DNA of 56,075 bases, from positions 1 to 56,075 of the forward strand of contig NZ_JALHLF010000017.1 of NCBI RefSeq assembly GCF_022832435.1. The letters are read 5' to 3'. Below the pieces are notes generated by a model, which was not told where the DNA came from, did not search any database, and saw only the letters and a list, made by a program, of their open reading frames with translations. The stretch is from Novosphingobium organovorum. Its GTDB lineage: Bacteria > Pseudomonadota > Alphaproteobacteria > Sphingomonadales > Sphingomonadaceae. This document shows positions 43,067 to 51,284 of the stretch, piece after piece. How positions within the stretch are numbered: the stretch's first letter is position 1; the number at the start of each line of letters is the position of its first letter. The position numbers and the translations under genes were made by a program.

Positions 43067-44060
43067 ATGAAGAGAGCACGTTTTACAGAAGAGCAGATCA
43101 TCGGGGTTCTGAAGGAGAGGCCGAGGTTGGAGCCAAGACGGCCGACCTGGCGCATCGGCACGGCATCTCTGAGGGTACGATCTACAGCTGGAAGGCGAAG
43201 TACGGCGGGCTCGAGGTGTCGGAAGCCAAGCGCCTGAAGGTTCTCGAAGACGAGAATGCGAAGCTCAAGCGGCTCCTTGCCGAGCCGGAGGCCAGCGAAG
43301 CTACAGCATGCTGGATAACGCTGCGCTGAAGGATCTGCTGTCAAAAAACTGGTAACGCCCGCGGCAAGACGGGAAGCTGTCGCGCATCTGATGGAACACC
43401 ATCGGATAAGCGAGCGGCGGGCGTGCCGTGTCCTTGAGCCGATCGCAAGAGCGTGCGTTACCGTTCCAGGCGGAGCGATGACGGCGCTCTGCGGGAGCGT
43501 TTGCGCGAACTGGCGAACCAGCGCTGGAGCCTCGATTTCGTGCACGACCAGATGGTGTCCGGGCGACGTTTCCGTGTGCTCAACATCGTCGATGACGTGA
43601 CGCGCGAGTGTCTGGCCGCAATACCCGACACGTCGATCTGCGGGCGCCGTGTCGTGCGCGAACTGGCAGCATTGATCGAGAGGCGGGGCAAGCCGGGGCT
43701 GATCGTCAGCGACAATGGCACCGAGCTCACCAGCAACGCGGTCCTGTCGTGGTGTGGCCAAGCCCATGTGGAATGGCATTATATCGCACCGGGCCGCCCC
43801 ATGCAGAACGGTTTCGTCGAGAGCTTCAAGGGGCGCATGCGTGACGAACTGCCGGGCGAGACCTTGTTCCTGAACCTGGATCACGCCCGCAGGCAAATCG
43901 CCGCGTGGGTCGAGGACTACAACCGCCACCGACCGCATTCGGCGCTCGGCTATCAAACCCCCGCGGGCGATCCACACCCGCGCGCGCAGCGGAATCACCG
44001 CAGCGCCTTCAAGGTCACGCTAAACAACGCGGCGGGCGCTCCGGCCGAAATGCGAACGCG
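43067..44060 (+). pseudogene. IS3 family element relic (orfA and orfB broken)
   Basis: OrfA starts MKRARFTEEQIIGVLKE at 43067, shifts frame near 43121, continues AKTADLAHRHGISEGTIYSWKAKYGG, and shifts again before LDNAALKDLLSKNW. OrfB begins near 43350 (EAVAHLMEHHRISERRAC), shifts near 43450 and has lost the part between RLRELA and NQRWSLDF. The DDE core is otherwise intact: [51 protein letters not shown]. The left end is probably near 43005. The IS is inactive. The 160 bases before it show no gene. Confidence 0.85.
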
Positions 44061-44067
44061 CCGGCCT

Positions 44068-44349
44068 TCACTCAGTTCGACGGTGATCACCGAGCACCGG
44101 CCACGACCATCTGACTTCTCGTCCTTGGCGATGCCCCCCCCCCTGGGCAAACGTTGCCCCCACCATCGGAAGGGATGTCCCTTCGGCTTGTTCGCACCGC
44201 AGACTGCGCCGCCAGGCGCAGATCAGGCTGATCGAGACGTCCTGCCGCCGGGCCACGTCTGCGACACATGCGCCCAGCGCGAAGGCATCGGCCAGGATCT
44301 GGAACCGCTCCTCGTCCCGACACCAATGCCGCCGCTCCCGCCCCGTCAT
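44068..44349 (-). pseudogene. IS66 family TnpA-like relic
   Basis: The minus-strand frame beginning [19 protein letters not shown] continues [30 protein letters not shown], the helix-turn-helix of IS66 accessory protein TnpA. It then runs into sequence antisense to the end of the IS3 orfB frame and lacks the rest of the element. It is a fragment left next to the IS3 relic. Confidence 0.72.
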
Positions 44350-44414
44350 CGCCGTGATTTGCCCCATGCCGCGCACCTAAGCTCGCTCATACGAGCGCTC
44401 TTGAGACCGGTCGC

Positions 44415-44804
44415 TCACTCACCGGGCAAGGCGGGCCTCACCGGATGCGTACCCCGATGATCCCCGATAATATTCACCTGCTCGCCGACCAAGATCAGCG
44501 TGTTGTCGTGGTCGAGAAAGGTTTTCTCGTCCGGAAAGACGACCTTCTTGTAGGTCTCGGACGTCAGCACAGCTTCCATGCCCTGCTCGCTGTCGAACCA
44601 GAGTTCTGCGGTGCCGTCGAAATCGGCATTCTTTGCAGCATCGGTTTCCAGTTCGACAGGGTGCGTCTGGATGTAGCACAGGCAATGCGCCCCCGCTTCC
44701 GGAATCGAGCGAAACTTGGGTCCATGAACCTCGATATGGTGGGTCACGAAGTCCTCGTGACTCAGGCCTGCCCTGCGTTTCAGAAACATGGTCATCTTGA
44801 TCAT
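44415..44804 (-). CDS. EthD domain protein
   Basis: A 129-residue protein beginning [31 protein letters not shown], the EthD form of the dimeric alpha-beta barrel with its H-x-x-V-H-G motif. Family members accompany oxidative degradation of ethers and aromatics and may act as isomerases or small oxygenases. It lies 32 bases downstream of the ABM-VOC gene on the same strand. The C-terminal end adjoins the IS66 relic, so the last residues may be altered. Confidence 0.8.
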   Translation of the reverse strand: MIKMTMFLKRRAGLSHEDFVTHHIEVHGPKFRSIPEAGAHCLCYIQTHPVELETDAAKNADFDGTAELWFDSEQGMEAVLTSETYKKVVFPDEKTFLDHDNTLILVGEQVNIIGDHRGTHPVRPALPGE

Positions 44805-44836
44805 CAGTCTGCTTCCTTGAAAAAGGGTGGTCGACA

Positions 44837-45670
44837 TTATGTATTGGGTTGGGGCTTCCAGCGCGGCATCGGGCAGTCGGCGGGGTAGTCGATCCCATCC
44901 GGGCTGGAGATGAGTTCGATCAGAGCGCCCCATGGCGCCCGTGCGTAGACGCCAGAATTGCATTCGCCCCCCTCGACGCCTGACAACGGATGAGGATCGG
45001 ATAGCAAGGCGCCGCCCGCATTCGTCAGCCGCCGCGCAGCGGCGTCGATGTCGTCGACATAGAGCGCGATGTGTTGAAGTCCGTAATCGACCAGCCCGGC
45101 GGGGTCGGCTTGCTCGGCATTGGCAATGCGAAACATCTCGATATTCGCCGATGCGCCAATCCTCATAAGCCGCATATGCTCGATCCGCGCGCCCGCGGGA
45201 AGGCCGAGCTGATGCTCCACTTCGTCACCCTGCATCGGGTCTGCATCAGCGGGCTGTACATCGTAAAGCGTGCGCGCGCCGAATGCGTCAGCGAGAAACT
45301 TCGATGCGACATCGATGTCGGGCACGGTCATCCCGACATGGTCGATCCCGCGAATGCCAGGCGCGGCGTCGTCCGACCGGCAGGCAGAGACAAGCTCGGT
45401 CACATAGGATGCGCCGCCCTCGACCAGATTTTCCAGCGCATCATTGAACGCCTTAGTGTGCGGCTGACCGAGATGCGTGTCGAAGGCTTTCCGATCGCGA
45501 TATCGTTCAATCATCGTCCAGCTGCGTTCGGTTTTGGGGTGCTGAAACACCTCGAACCCTTCGTTGCCCGCCTCCATGCGAACGGCGCTTGCCAAATCTG
45601 TGATGCGGCTATGGAGCGCGTCCTCACAACCTGGCAGCGCGGTGCATTGCGCCATGACGATATGAGGCAT
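44837..45670 (-). CDS. ABM-VOC two-domain protein
   Basis: A 277-residue protein. Residues 1-95 are an antibiotic-biosynthesis-monooxygenase (ABM) type barrel (MPHIVMAQCTALPGCEDAL, NEGFEVFQHPKTERSWTMIERYRD). From about 110 a vicinal-oxygen-chelate domain follows (GIDHVGMTVPDIDVASKFLADAFG, GLQHIALYVDDIDAAARRL, APWGALIELISSPDG) with His and Glu positions of a metal site. The ATG has AAGGAAA upstream; the longer frame lacks similarity. It is divergent from an IclR regulator and followed by the EthD gene, which suggests a small aromatic oxidation unit. Confidence 0.8.
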   Translation of the reverse strand: MPHIVMAQCTALPGCEDALHSRITDLASAVRMEAGNEGFEVFQHPKTERSWTMIERYRDRKAFDTHLGQPHTKAFNDALENLVEGGASYVTELVSACRSDDAAPGIRGIDHVGMTVPDIDVASKFLADAFGARTLYDVQPADADPMQGDEVEHQLGLPAGARIEHMRLMRIGASANIEMFRIANAEQADPAGLVDYGLQHIALYVDDIDAAARRLTNAGGALLSDPHPLSGVEGGECNSGVYARAPWGALIELISSPDGIDYPADCPMPRWKPQPNT

Positions 45671-45804
45671 TTTCTGATTTCCTTTCTTAATCATACGCCT
45701 CGATAAAGTGGGCTCGCGCACTGCCGTTCCCGCATTCTCGCCATGAGTTGCCACTAAGCGTATATCTTCAACATAATTGAAGAGATGGTCGAAAAGGGGC
45801 GTCA

Positions 45805-46515
45805 ATGAGTAAGCCGATCCAGTCGGTCCAGCGCGCGATACGGATGCTGGAATTCCTCGCACAGGAGCAAGGCGCCGCGCCGCTCGGTGCGATTGCGAAG
45901 GCAGCCGAAGTGCAGCCATCGACGGCGCACAACATCCTCGCGACGCTGGTCGCGCTGGGGTATGTGCGGCGCCCCGCGACAGGTTCGGACTACCGGCTGG
46001 GTGGCCGCATCCTCAACCTGGCTCGGATCGTGGGCGACGACGACGCATTGCGGCGGCATTTCCGGCCCCTGGTGGTGGAAATGGCCGCGCGCTTTGAGGA
46101 ATCGACCTATCTAATCGTGCCAAGCGGCGATGAACTCTATTATCTCGACGGTATCGAATTGCAGAACAATCCGACCGCTCATAGTCGCCTGGGCCGCCGC
46201 GAGCCTTTATCCAGTTCCGCAATCGGACTGGTGCTCGCCGCGTTCATGCCCGGTGTCGCGCAATCCTTGGTGACCGCAGACCAACGATCAAGCCTGACCG
46301 AAGAACTGGACCATGTGCGCCAGTGCGGCTTCGCTCTGGATCTTGGAAACTACCAGTCCGGATTGAACTGCGTGGCGATACCCTTGCGGCTTCACGGCGA
46401 GACGGTCGCTGGCTTGTGTCTGAATGGCGCAGCACGGCGGTTGCCACAGCGCAAGCTGGTGTCGATTGCCCGCGCCGTTGCGGATATGGCGCTGACGATC
46501 CCTGCCGTCCGGTGA
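45805..46515 (+). CDS. IclR family transcriptional regulator
   Basis: A 236-residue regulator with an N-terminal winged helix (IQSVQRAIRMLEFLAQEQGAAPLGAIAKAAEVQPSTAHNILATLVALGYV) and the IclR effector domain from about residue 75 (VEMAARFEESTYLIVPSGDELYYLDGI). It is divergent from the ABM-VOC/EthD pair and probably controls it in response to an aromatic acid or its metabolite. Confidence 0.9.
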   Translation: MSKPIQSVQRAIRMLEFLAQEQGAAPLGAIAKAAEVQPSTAHNILATLVALGYVRRPATGSDYRLGGRILNLARIVGDDDALRRHFRPLVVEMAARFEESTYLIVPSGDELYYLDGIELQNNPTAHSRLGRREPLSSSAIGLVLAAFMPGVAQSLVTADQRSSLTEELDHVRQCGFALDLGNYQSGLNCVAIPLRLHGETVAGLCLNGAARRLPQRKLVSIARAVADMALTIPAVR

Positions 46516-46902
46516 GGGAACCGCAGCCGAATAAAAGCGAAAGCCTCGTCCGCGAATGTCCGCCTCCGACTTGTCTGCCGTCAAGAGCCGATAATCCGAA
46601 ATCGTGAAAAGTTTCGGGCGCGGCGAAGCGTACGAAAGTTTCCGAGGCAAAAACCCGCGGGCACGGATTATCGATCTATGGGTGTTTCGCTGTTAGGCCC
46701 GTCGGAACGGGTGACGGATAGCGCGACGGGCGCCATCAACCGGGCCGCGCGGGGCTGATATCGCCGCCGGATGGGCGGGGGCTAACCGTTCGATCACATG
46801 ATCCAATCGGCTCGGGAGCTCGGTTCTGGCCGATAAGTGCAAGGCAAGCCGACGGCCGAAGCGAGCTTGCCGCGACCCGTGAGCGGGTTGATCCATGCCG
46901 GG
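46516..46902. other. Intergenic stretch without a recognisable gene
   Basis: These 387 bases between the IclR gene and the IS91 relic contain only short frames without similarity. No hairpin with a U-run and no repeat member is seen. Confidence 0.5.
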
Positions 46903-47205
46903 TCATGGGACTCTTGCCCGGATGGGCATTGCCGCATCAGGCAGCGCCCGTAGCGGGTGCCAGCGCGCGAAGATCTCGATGACGATCATGCCGCCGCCGC
47001 CGCACAGGCATGGTGGCAACCGATCCGCAGCGGCCTCCTCGTCGGTGACCATACTCGGTTCAGGTGCGATCGCGAGCAATTGCCGCGCGCGCGCAAGGCT
47101 TGCCTTGCGGGATGAACCGCCGAGCAGGCCATAATGACCAATGCGATGGAACCCGCGCGGCAAGACGTGAAGCAGGAAGCGGCGGATGAACTCGTTGCGC
47201 GCAGC
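46903..47205 (-). pseudogene. IS91 family transposase relic, C-terminal part
   Basis: The minus-strand frame contains NEFIRRFLLHVLPRGFHRIGHYGLLGGSSRK and then GGGGMIVIEIFARW before its stop at 46903, matching the end of IS91-type rolling-circle transposases. The catalytic Tyr region is absent. The left part of the BNR gene is replaced at about 47205-47215 by this fragment, so the IS91 element or its one-ended transposition probably broke that gene. Confidence 0.8.
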
Positions 47206-47214
47206 CATCACGCT

Positions 47215-47683
47215 GTCGACGGCGGAGATCGTCGCCCCTGTCTCCGTGCGGGGCGGAATGATCAACAACAACACGGTCGTAGGCTTCGACGATCAGGGGC
47301 GCGTGATGATCACTTATCACAAGTACGATGCCCGGGGGGACACGCAAATCTTCGTGGCGCGGCGCGAACGGAAAGGCTGGGTCACCGTCCAGGTCACGCA
47401 CTGGAAAGGCTTTCGCTGGGACTTTCATGGCTATGGTTCGCTCGACAGCCGGCTCTTCGTGAAAGGCCCCCAACCAGCCGGAAACGACTTGCTGCGGGTC
47501 TCGGTCGTTCGCGACGGCGCGCCGATCGATCTTCTGATCGACGCCAAGACGCTTGCCCTCGTCGCGGAACAGCCGCGCCACACACTCGCGGCCACGCTCG
47601 CTTCGCGCCTGCCCATGCCGGCAGGCATGCACCTCAACACGATCGAGGGCGATGCGGGAATGGCGCTCGTATGGGCGACCCAG
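47215..47683 (+). pseudogene. BNR-repeat family protein fragment, both ends lost
   Basis: The frame reads VSVRGGMINNNTVVGFDDQGR, ITYHKYDARGDTQIFVARRE and DGAPIDLLIDAKTLALV, as in BNR_4-type beta-propeller proteins. The 5' end is replaced by IS91 sequence. The 3' end lacks 138 bases present at 115-252 near the window start, with CCAG at both borders of the deletion. The matching 114 bases are 47570-47683 against 1-114 (three differences), and a second block matches at 47681-47716 against 250-285. Confidence 0.75.
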
Positions 47684-47828
47684 GCGTGGCAAAGCCCATC
47701 AGTACTGCGGCTGCGTCCTGACGCCCCAAGAATTCGATACGGTCCGAGAGGCTTTGATGATGTGACCGCCCCCCGACAGTATTGATGTGCGAAGGTGGGT
47801 CTGGAAGGATCCACACAGGAGAGCGGTC

Positions 47829-48014
47829 ATGTCGGAGATTATCACGGTCGGGCTCGATCTGGCGAAAAATGTATTCCAACTGCATGGCGCCGATGGCGTT
47901 GGCCGGCCGGCTTTGCGCAAGAAACTGCCGCGTTCGCATGTACTGGAGTGCTTTGGTCAGGTTCCTTCTTGCGGTGTTGCCTGGGAGGCTGGCCAGCGCC
48001 GCTCCGCCAAGTGA
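47829..48014 (+). pseudogene. IS110 family transposase, N-terminal fragment
   Basis: The frame from ATG 47829 begins MSEIITVGLDLAKNVFQLHG, the DEDD-domain start of IS110 transposases with the first catalytic Asp. It continues RKKLPRSHVLECFGQVPSCGVAWEA and then leaves homology at about 47985. The rest of the transposase is missing. The tail overlaps the 3' end of the GH3 gene on the other strand. An AGGAG site precedes the ATG. Confidence 0.85.
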
Positions 48015-50269
48015 ACGGTGCCAATGAGCCGTGTCTTATCCGAAGCCTCGCCACACCACACTTCATAGTCACCGGTAGCTATGTTCCAACTATGCGTTAC
48101 CGGGTCATACGTGGCGAGCAGCCTGTTATCGACAGTAGTCTGCGCCCGCCCCGATGCCCCTGCCGTCAGTGCGATAGGCTCAAAGCCCACCAACCGGCGA
48201 GGCGCCTCCCAGCCAGCGTTGCCCGGAGCCTTGACGTAAAATTGCGGCGTTACCCCTCCCTCGCGCCCGCCGACATTGCGAAATTCGGCGGAGAGGCGCA
48301 ATGCGCCTTCTGTCAGCTTCGCTGAAGCCTCTCCCATTTCGAACCGGGTATAGGACAGGCCATGGCCAAAGGCGAACAGCGGCTTCAAGCCTTTCTCCTC
48401 ATACCATTTATAGCCGATGGTCGCACCCTCGTCATAAGTAACGGAGACGGGCGTCTTATCAGGCTCACCCATGCCGGCGATCGTGGCATGCGCCAGTTGT
48501 TCGGGGCCGGCGGGGAAGCTGATCGGCAGACGGCCGCTGGGGTTGATCTTGCCGGTCAGCACCTCCGCGATGGCCTGCCCTCCGCGAATGCCCGGATACC
48601 ACGCTTCCAGAACCGCCGGAACCTGCCCCAGCCACGGCATATACAATGCCCCGCCGTTCTCCAACACCACCACCGTATGCGGGTTGGCGGCGGCGACGGC
48701 GGTGATCAGCGCGTCCTGATTGCCAGGGAGAGCCAGTTCGTGATCGTGCTCTTCGGCACTCCACTGGTTAACGAAGACGATGGCCAGGCCGTGCGCGGCC
48801 GCCGCCTTGGCCGCCACCGTCGCATCGGTGCCGGCATCATAATCGATTTGCGCCTTGGGCAGCATTTGGCGCAGCGAGGCCAGCGGCGAGGAAGGCATAT
48901 AGATAGCTTCGCGGCCCCACGGCGTCTTGACCCCCGGCGCGGCATTGCCCCCCACTGGATACACCGCTGAAGAACCTGCACCCGAGAGCACGCCGACATC
49001 GGCATGGCCGCCGATGATCACGATACTGGCGGCATGGTTCAAGGGCAGCAGATCGCCATCATTCTTCAGCAGCACCATCGAAGCCTCAGCGGCGCGCAGC
49101 GCCACTTGCGCATGGGCCGCGAAATCAATGGGACCGACTTTGGGTTGGTCATCAAGCAGACCCTTGGCGACCATCGCGCGCAGGATACGCCGAACCATAT
49201 CATCCAACCGCGCCATGGGCGTTATTCCGGCCATAAGATCGGCGCGCAAGGCACGGCCGAAATGGTCGATATGATCGCCGCCGCAGCAATCATAGCCGGT
49301 TTGCTGATCGAGCCCGGCCATCGCCGCCTTGTGGCTCGAATGCACAGCGCCCCAGTCCGACATGACATAGCCTTTGAAGCCGAAATCCCCCTTCAGCAGC
49401 CCAGTGAGCAAATGATCATTTTCGCAGGCCCAATCGCCGTTGACGAGGTTGTAACCGCACATCGCCGAGCCCGGATCCGAACGCTCGATCAGCAGTTCAA
49501 AGGCCAGCAAGTCGCTCTGCCGCATGGCTTTGTCGTCAATCTTTGCATCGAGAGTGGTGCGCTGACTTTCCTGATCGTTGAGCGCATAATGCTTGAAGGT
49601 GGAGATCATATGGCGGCTCTGGATGCCGTTAATCTGCCCCGAAACCATTGTGGCGGCCAACAACGGGTCCTCGCCGGCATATTCAAAATTGCGGCCATTG
49701 CGCGGTTCGCGCGCGAGGTTCGCACCGCCAGCAAGGAGAACATTGAAGCCGGTGGCGCGCGCCTCGTCGGCGATCATCTGGCCGCCAAGATAGGCCACGC
49801 GGGGATCAAAGCTCGCCGCTATGGCAAGAGAAGAGGGCAGCGCGGTTCGCTCGACCCCTTTCACCCGCACGCCCATCGCGGCATCGGTTTGTTGCTGCGC
49901 CGCAATGCCCAGCCGCGCCACCCCCGGAACATAGCCCGCCGAGCCGCGAATGCCCTCACGCAACGCATCGGCCAGCACATCGTCTGGTATCGTGCCCACG
50001 GGCAGCTTTTTCAGCTCATCAACATCGACGTAGCCCATCACCAGCCGCAGCTTCTCTGCAAGGCTGAGCTGGGCCAGCAGAGCCTTGGCGCGCGCTTCCA
50101 CGGCCGGATCGTTAAGACGAGGTGTGCTGGGCATCTGCGTTGCGGCGAGAGTGGTTTCGGCTGGCGCTTGCGCCATAGCCGACGTTGCCAGCGCAGAGAC
50201 AGTCAGCAGGCCTGTCACCAATAGCCATACCCGATGGCGCAGTGTGTCCTTCTCACGCGAAAATGCCAT
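47957..50269 (-). CDS. GH3 beta-glucosidase, secreted
   Basis: A 770-residue glycoside hydrolase with a signal peptide ending at AMA-QAP (residue 33). The GH3 N-terminal domain has TFKHYALNDQE at 224-234 and the nucleophile Asp305 in YVMSDWGAVHSS. The second domain follows (VLLKNDGDLLPL) and a fibronectin-like C-terminal domain (GHGLSYTRFEMGE). It should release glucose or another beta-linked sugar from oligosaccharides or aryl glycosides in the periplasm. The last dozen residues lie in IS110-derived sequence, so the C-terminus is probably altered at its tip. Confidence 0.9.
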   Translation of the reverse strand: MAFSREKDTLRHRVWLLVTGLLTVSALATSAMAQAPAETTLAATQMPSTPRLNDPAVEARAKALLAQLSLAEKLRLVMGYVDVDELKKLPVGTIPDDVLADALREGIRGSAGYVPGVARLGIAAQQQTDAAMGVRVKGVERTALPSSLAIAASFDPRVAYLGGQMIADEARATGFNVLLAGGANLAREPRNGRNFEYAGEDPLLAATMVSGQINGIQSRHMISTFKHYALNDQESQRTTLDAKIDDKAMRQSDLLAFELLIERSDPGSAMCGYNLVNGDWACENDHLLTGLLKGDFGFKGYVMSDWGAVHSSHKAAMAGLDQQTGYDCCGGDHIDHFGRALRADLMAGITPMARLDDMVRRILRAMVAKGLLDDQPKVGPIDFAAHAQVALRAAEASMVLLKNDGDLLPLNHAASIVIIGGHADVGVLSGAGSSAVYPVGGNAAPGVKTPWGREAIYMPSSPLASLRQMLPKAQIDYDAGTDATVAAKAAAAHGLAIVFVNQWSAEEHDHELALPGNQDALITAVAAANPHTVVVLENGGALYMPWLGQVPAVLEAWYPGIRGGQAIAEVLTGKINPSGRLPISFPAGPEQLAHATIAGMGEPDKTPVSVTYDEGATIGYKWYEEKGLKPLFAFGHGLSYTRFEMGEASAKLTEGALRLSAEFRNVGGREGGVTPQFYVKAPGNAGWEAPRRLVGFEPIALTAGASGRAQTTVDNRLLATYDPVTHSWNIATGDYEVWCGEASDKTRLIGTVHLAERRWPASQATPQEGT

Positions 50270-50409
50270 ATGAATGCGCCGCCAATCATTATTTCGGGCT
50301 GATCTGAACCCAAAGGCTCATCGACTTGAGAGCCAATCCGGAGGCCCTGTTGATGCCCATGGCCGCGTGTGTCGGCAAGGCTTTGATGATGTGAATAGCC
50401 CCTAGTTTT

Positions 50410-50483
50410 CTAAGTGGTTCGATTCTGACATTTGCAGACCCATCCCAGCGCCAGGGGATGCAAATGGCAAAATCAATCCACTC
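50410..50483 (+). repeat. CTAG-type repeat R6 (chimeric single stem-loop)
   Basis: The left arm CTAAGTGGTTCGATTCTGAC is that of module A, while the loop (CAGACCCATCCCAGC) and right arm (CAAATGGCAAAATCAATCCACT) are those of module B. A deletion between the two GACATTTG/GGCATTTG segments would give this product. The terminal CTAG is degraded on both sides. It interrupts the integrase reading frame. Confidence 0.85.
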
Positions 50484-51095
50484 GGCTGACGTGAAGCTCG
50501 GTGCACGAACGCGCTGCCGCTTCGGCACCCGCACCGAGATTCCCGCGACAGGATTTTCGAGCAACTTACGGTTCTCAACCGCCCACGCGAATACGACCTT
50601 CGCGGATGCTAGGTAGACCTCTCTGATCGTGCGGCCGCCCACTCGCTGCCCGGCAAGGGCTTCCTTCAAACCAATGATGTCATCGGCACTGACACGGTCA
50701 CTCCTATCATGACCAAGATAGCTCACGAGATGGGCCATGACAGGACGCCATCTCTTGATGGTCGAAGGCGCGGGCCTTCGCTCGCGGACGTATCCATCGA
50801 ACAGATCCATCAAGGGCGTCGAAGAATGGATTGGTCGTGCCTGTCCACGCGACATTGGCAAGGCGGTCTGCGCAGGTGAGCCAACATCATCGCCGCCCGC
50901 TCTGGCCTGTTCAAGGACGCGCTGGAAATAGCAGATGACGGGTGCTGCACGACGGTTCGCTTCCAGCATGGAGAGGCGGCCAAGACGCTTCGTCAGATTC
51001 GCTTTTCCAACCGTAGATCGCAGGTCTGGGGGCACGACGATACGGACTTCAAACCCGCCGTCGGACGACCTTCGAACGTGCGTCATCAAGCGCAT
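50484..51095 (-). pseudogene. Tyrosine integrase, N-terminal part only
   Basis: The frame starts MRLMTHVRRSSDGGFEVRI at about 51095 and includes an SAM-like core-binding domain (STPLMDLFDGYVRERRPAPSTIKRW, YLASAKVVFAWAVENRKLLENPVAGI). It stops being integrase at TSAEW, exactly where repeat R6 begins. The catalytic domain is missing on this side. It reads away from the att-like site at 51181, the usual order for tRNA-targeted islands. Confidence 0.8.
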
Positions 51096-51180
51096 TTTGC
51101 AGCACCACTTTGTAGCACCGGAGTGCTGCGAGGTGACGCTTTCCAAGAATATTCAGGGATGACAGTCGCTTATGCGACTT

Positions 51181-51195
51181 GTGGCGGAGAGGGTG
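51181..51195. other. att-like copy of the tRNA-Ser 3' end
   Basis: GTGGCGGAGAGGGTG repeats the last bases of the tRNA-Ser gene at 54103-54117 in direct orientation. It lies 86 bases upstream of the integrase N-terminal fragment and marks the left border of a 2.9 kb segment. Confidence 0.7.
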
Positions 51196-51256
51196 TCCGA
51201 CCAAAGGGACTTCAAAATGCTAGGATTTCCGGGATTTTCGCCCCCTAATAGCATAT

Positions 51257-51277
51257 CGACCCTAAAACCGACCCTAA
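51257..51277. repeat. Direct repeat, left copy (possible integrase arm site)
   Basis: A 21-base sequence containing two ACCCTAA units. The identical sequence is at 53969-53989 near the other border. Repeated units next to both att-like sites are typical for tyrosine-integrase accessory binding. Confidence 0.65.
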
Positions 51278-51284
51278 CACGCGC

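Noticed and set aside
49004..50224. 406-residue plus-strand frame opposite the GH3 gene
   Set aside because: It has no recognisable domain and covers the conserved GH3 nucleophile region in antisense.
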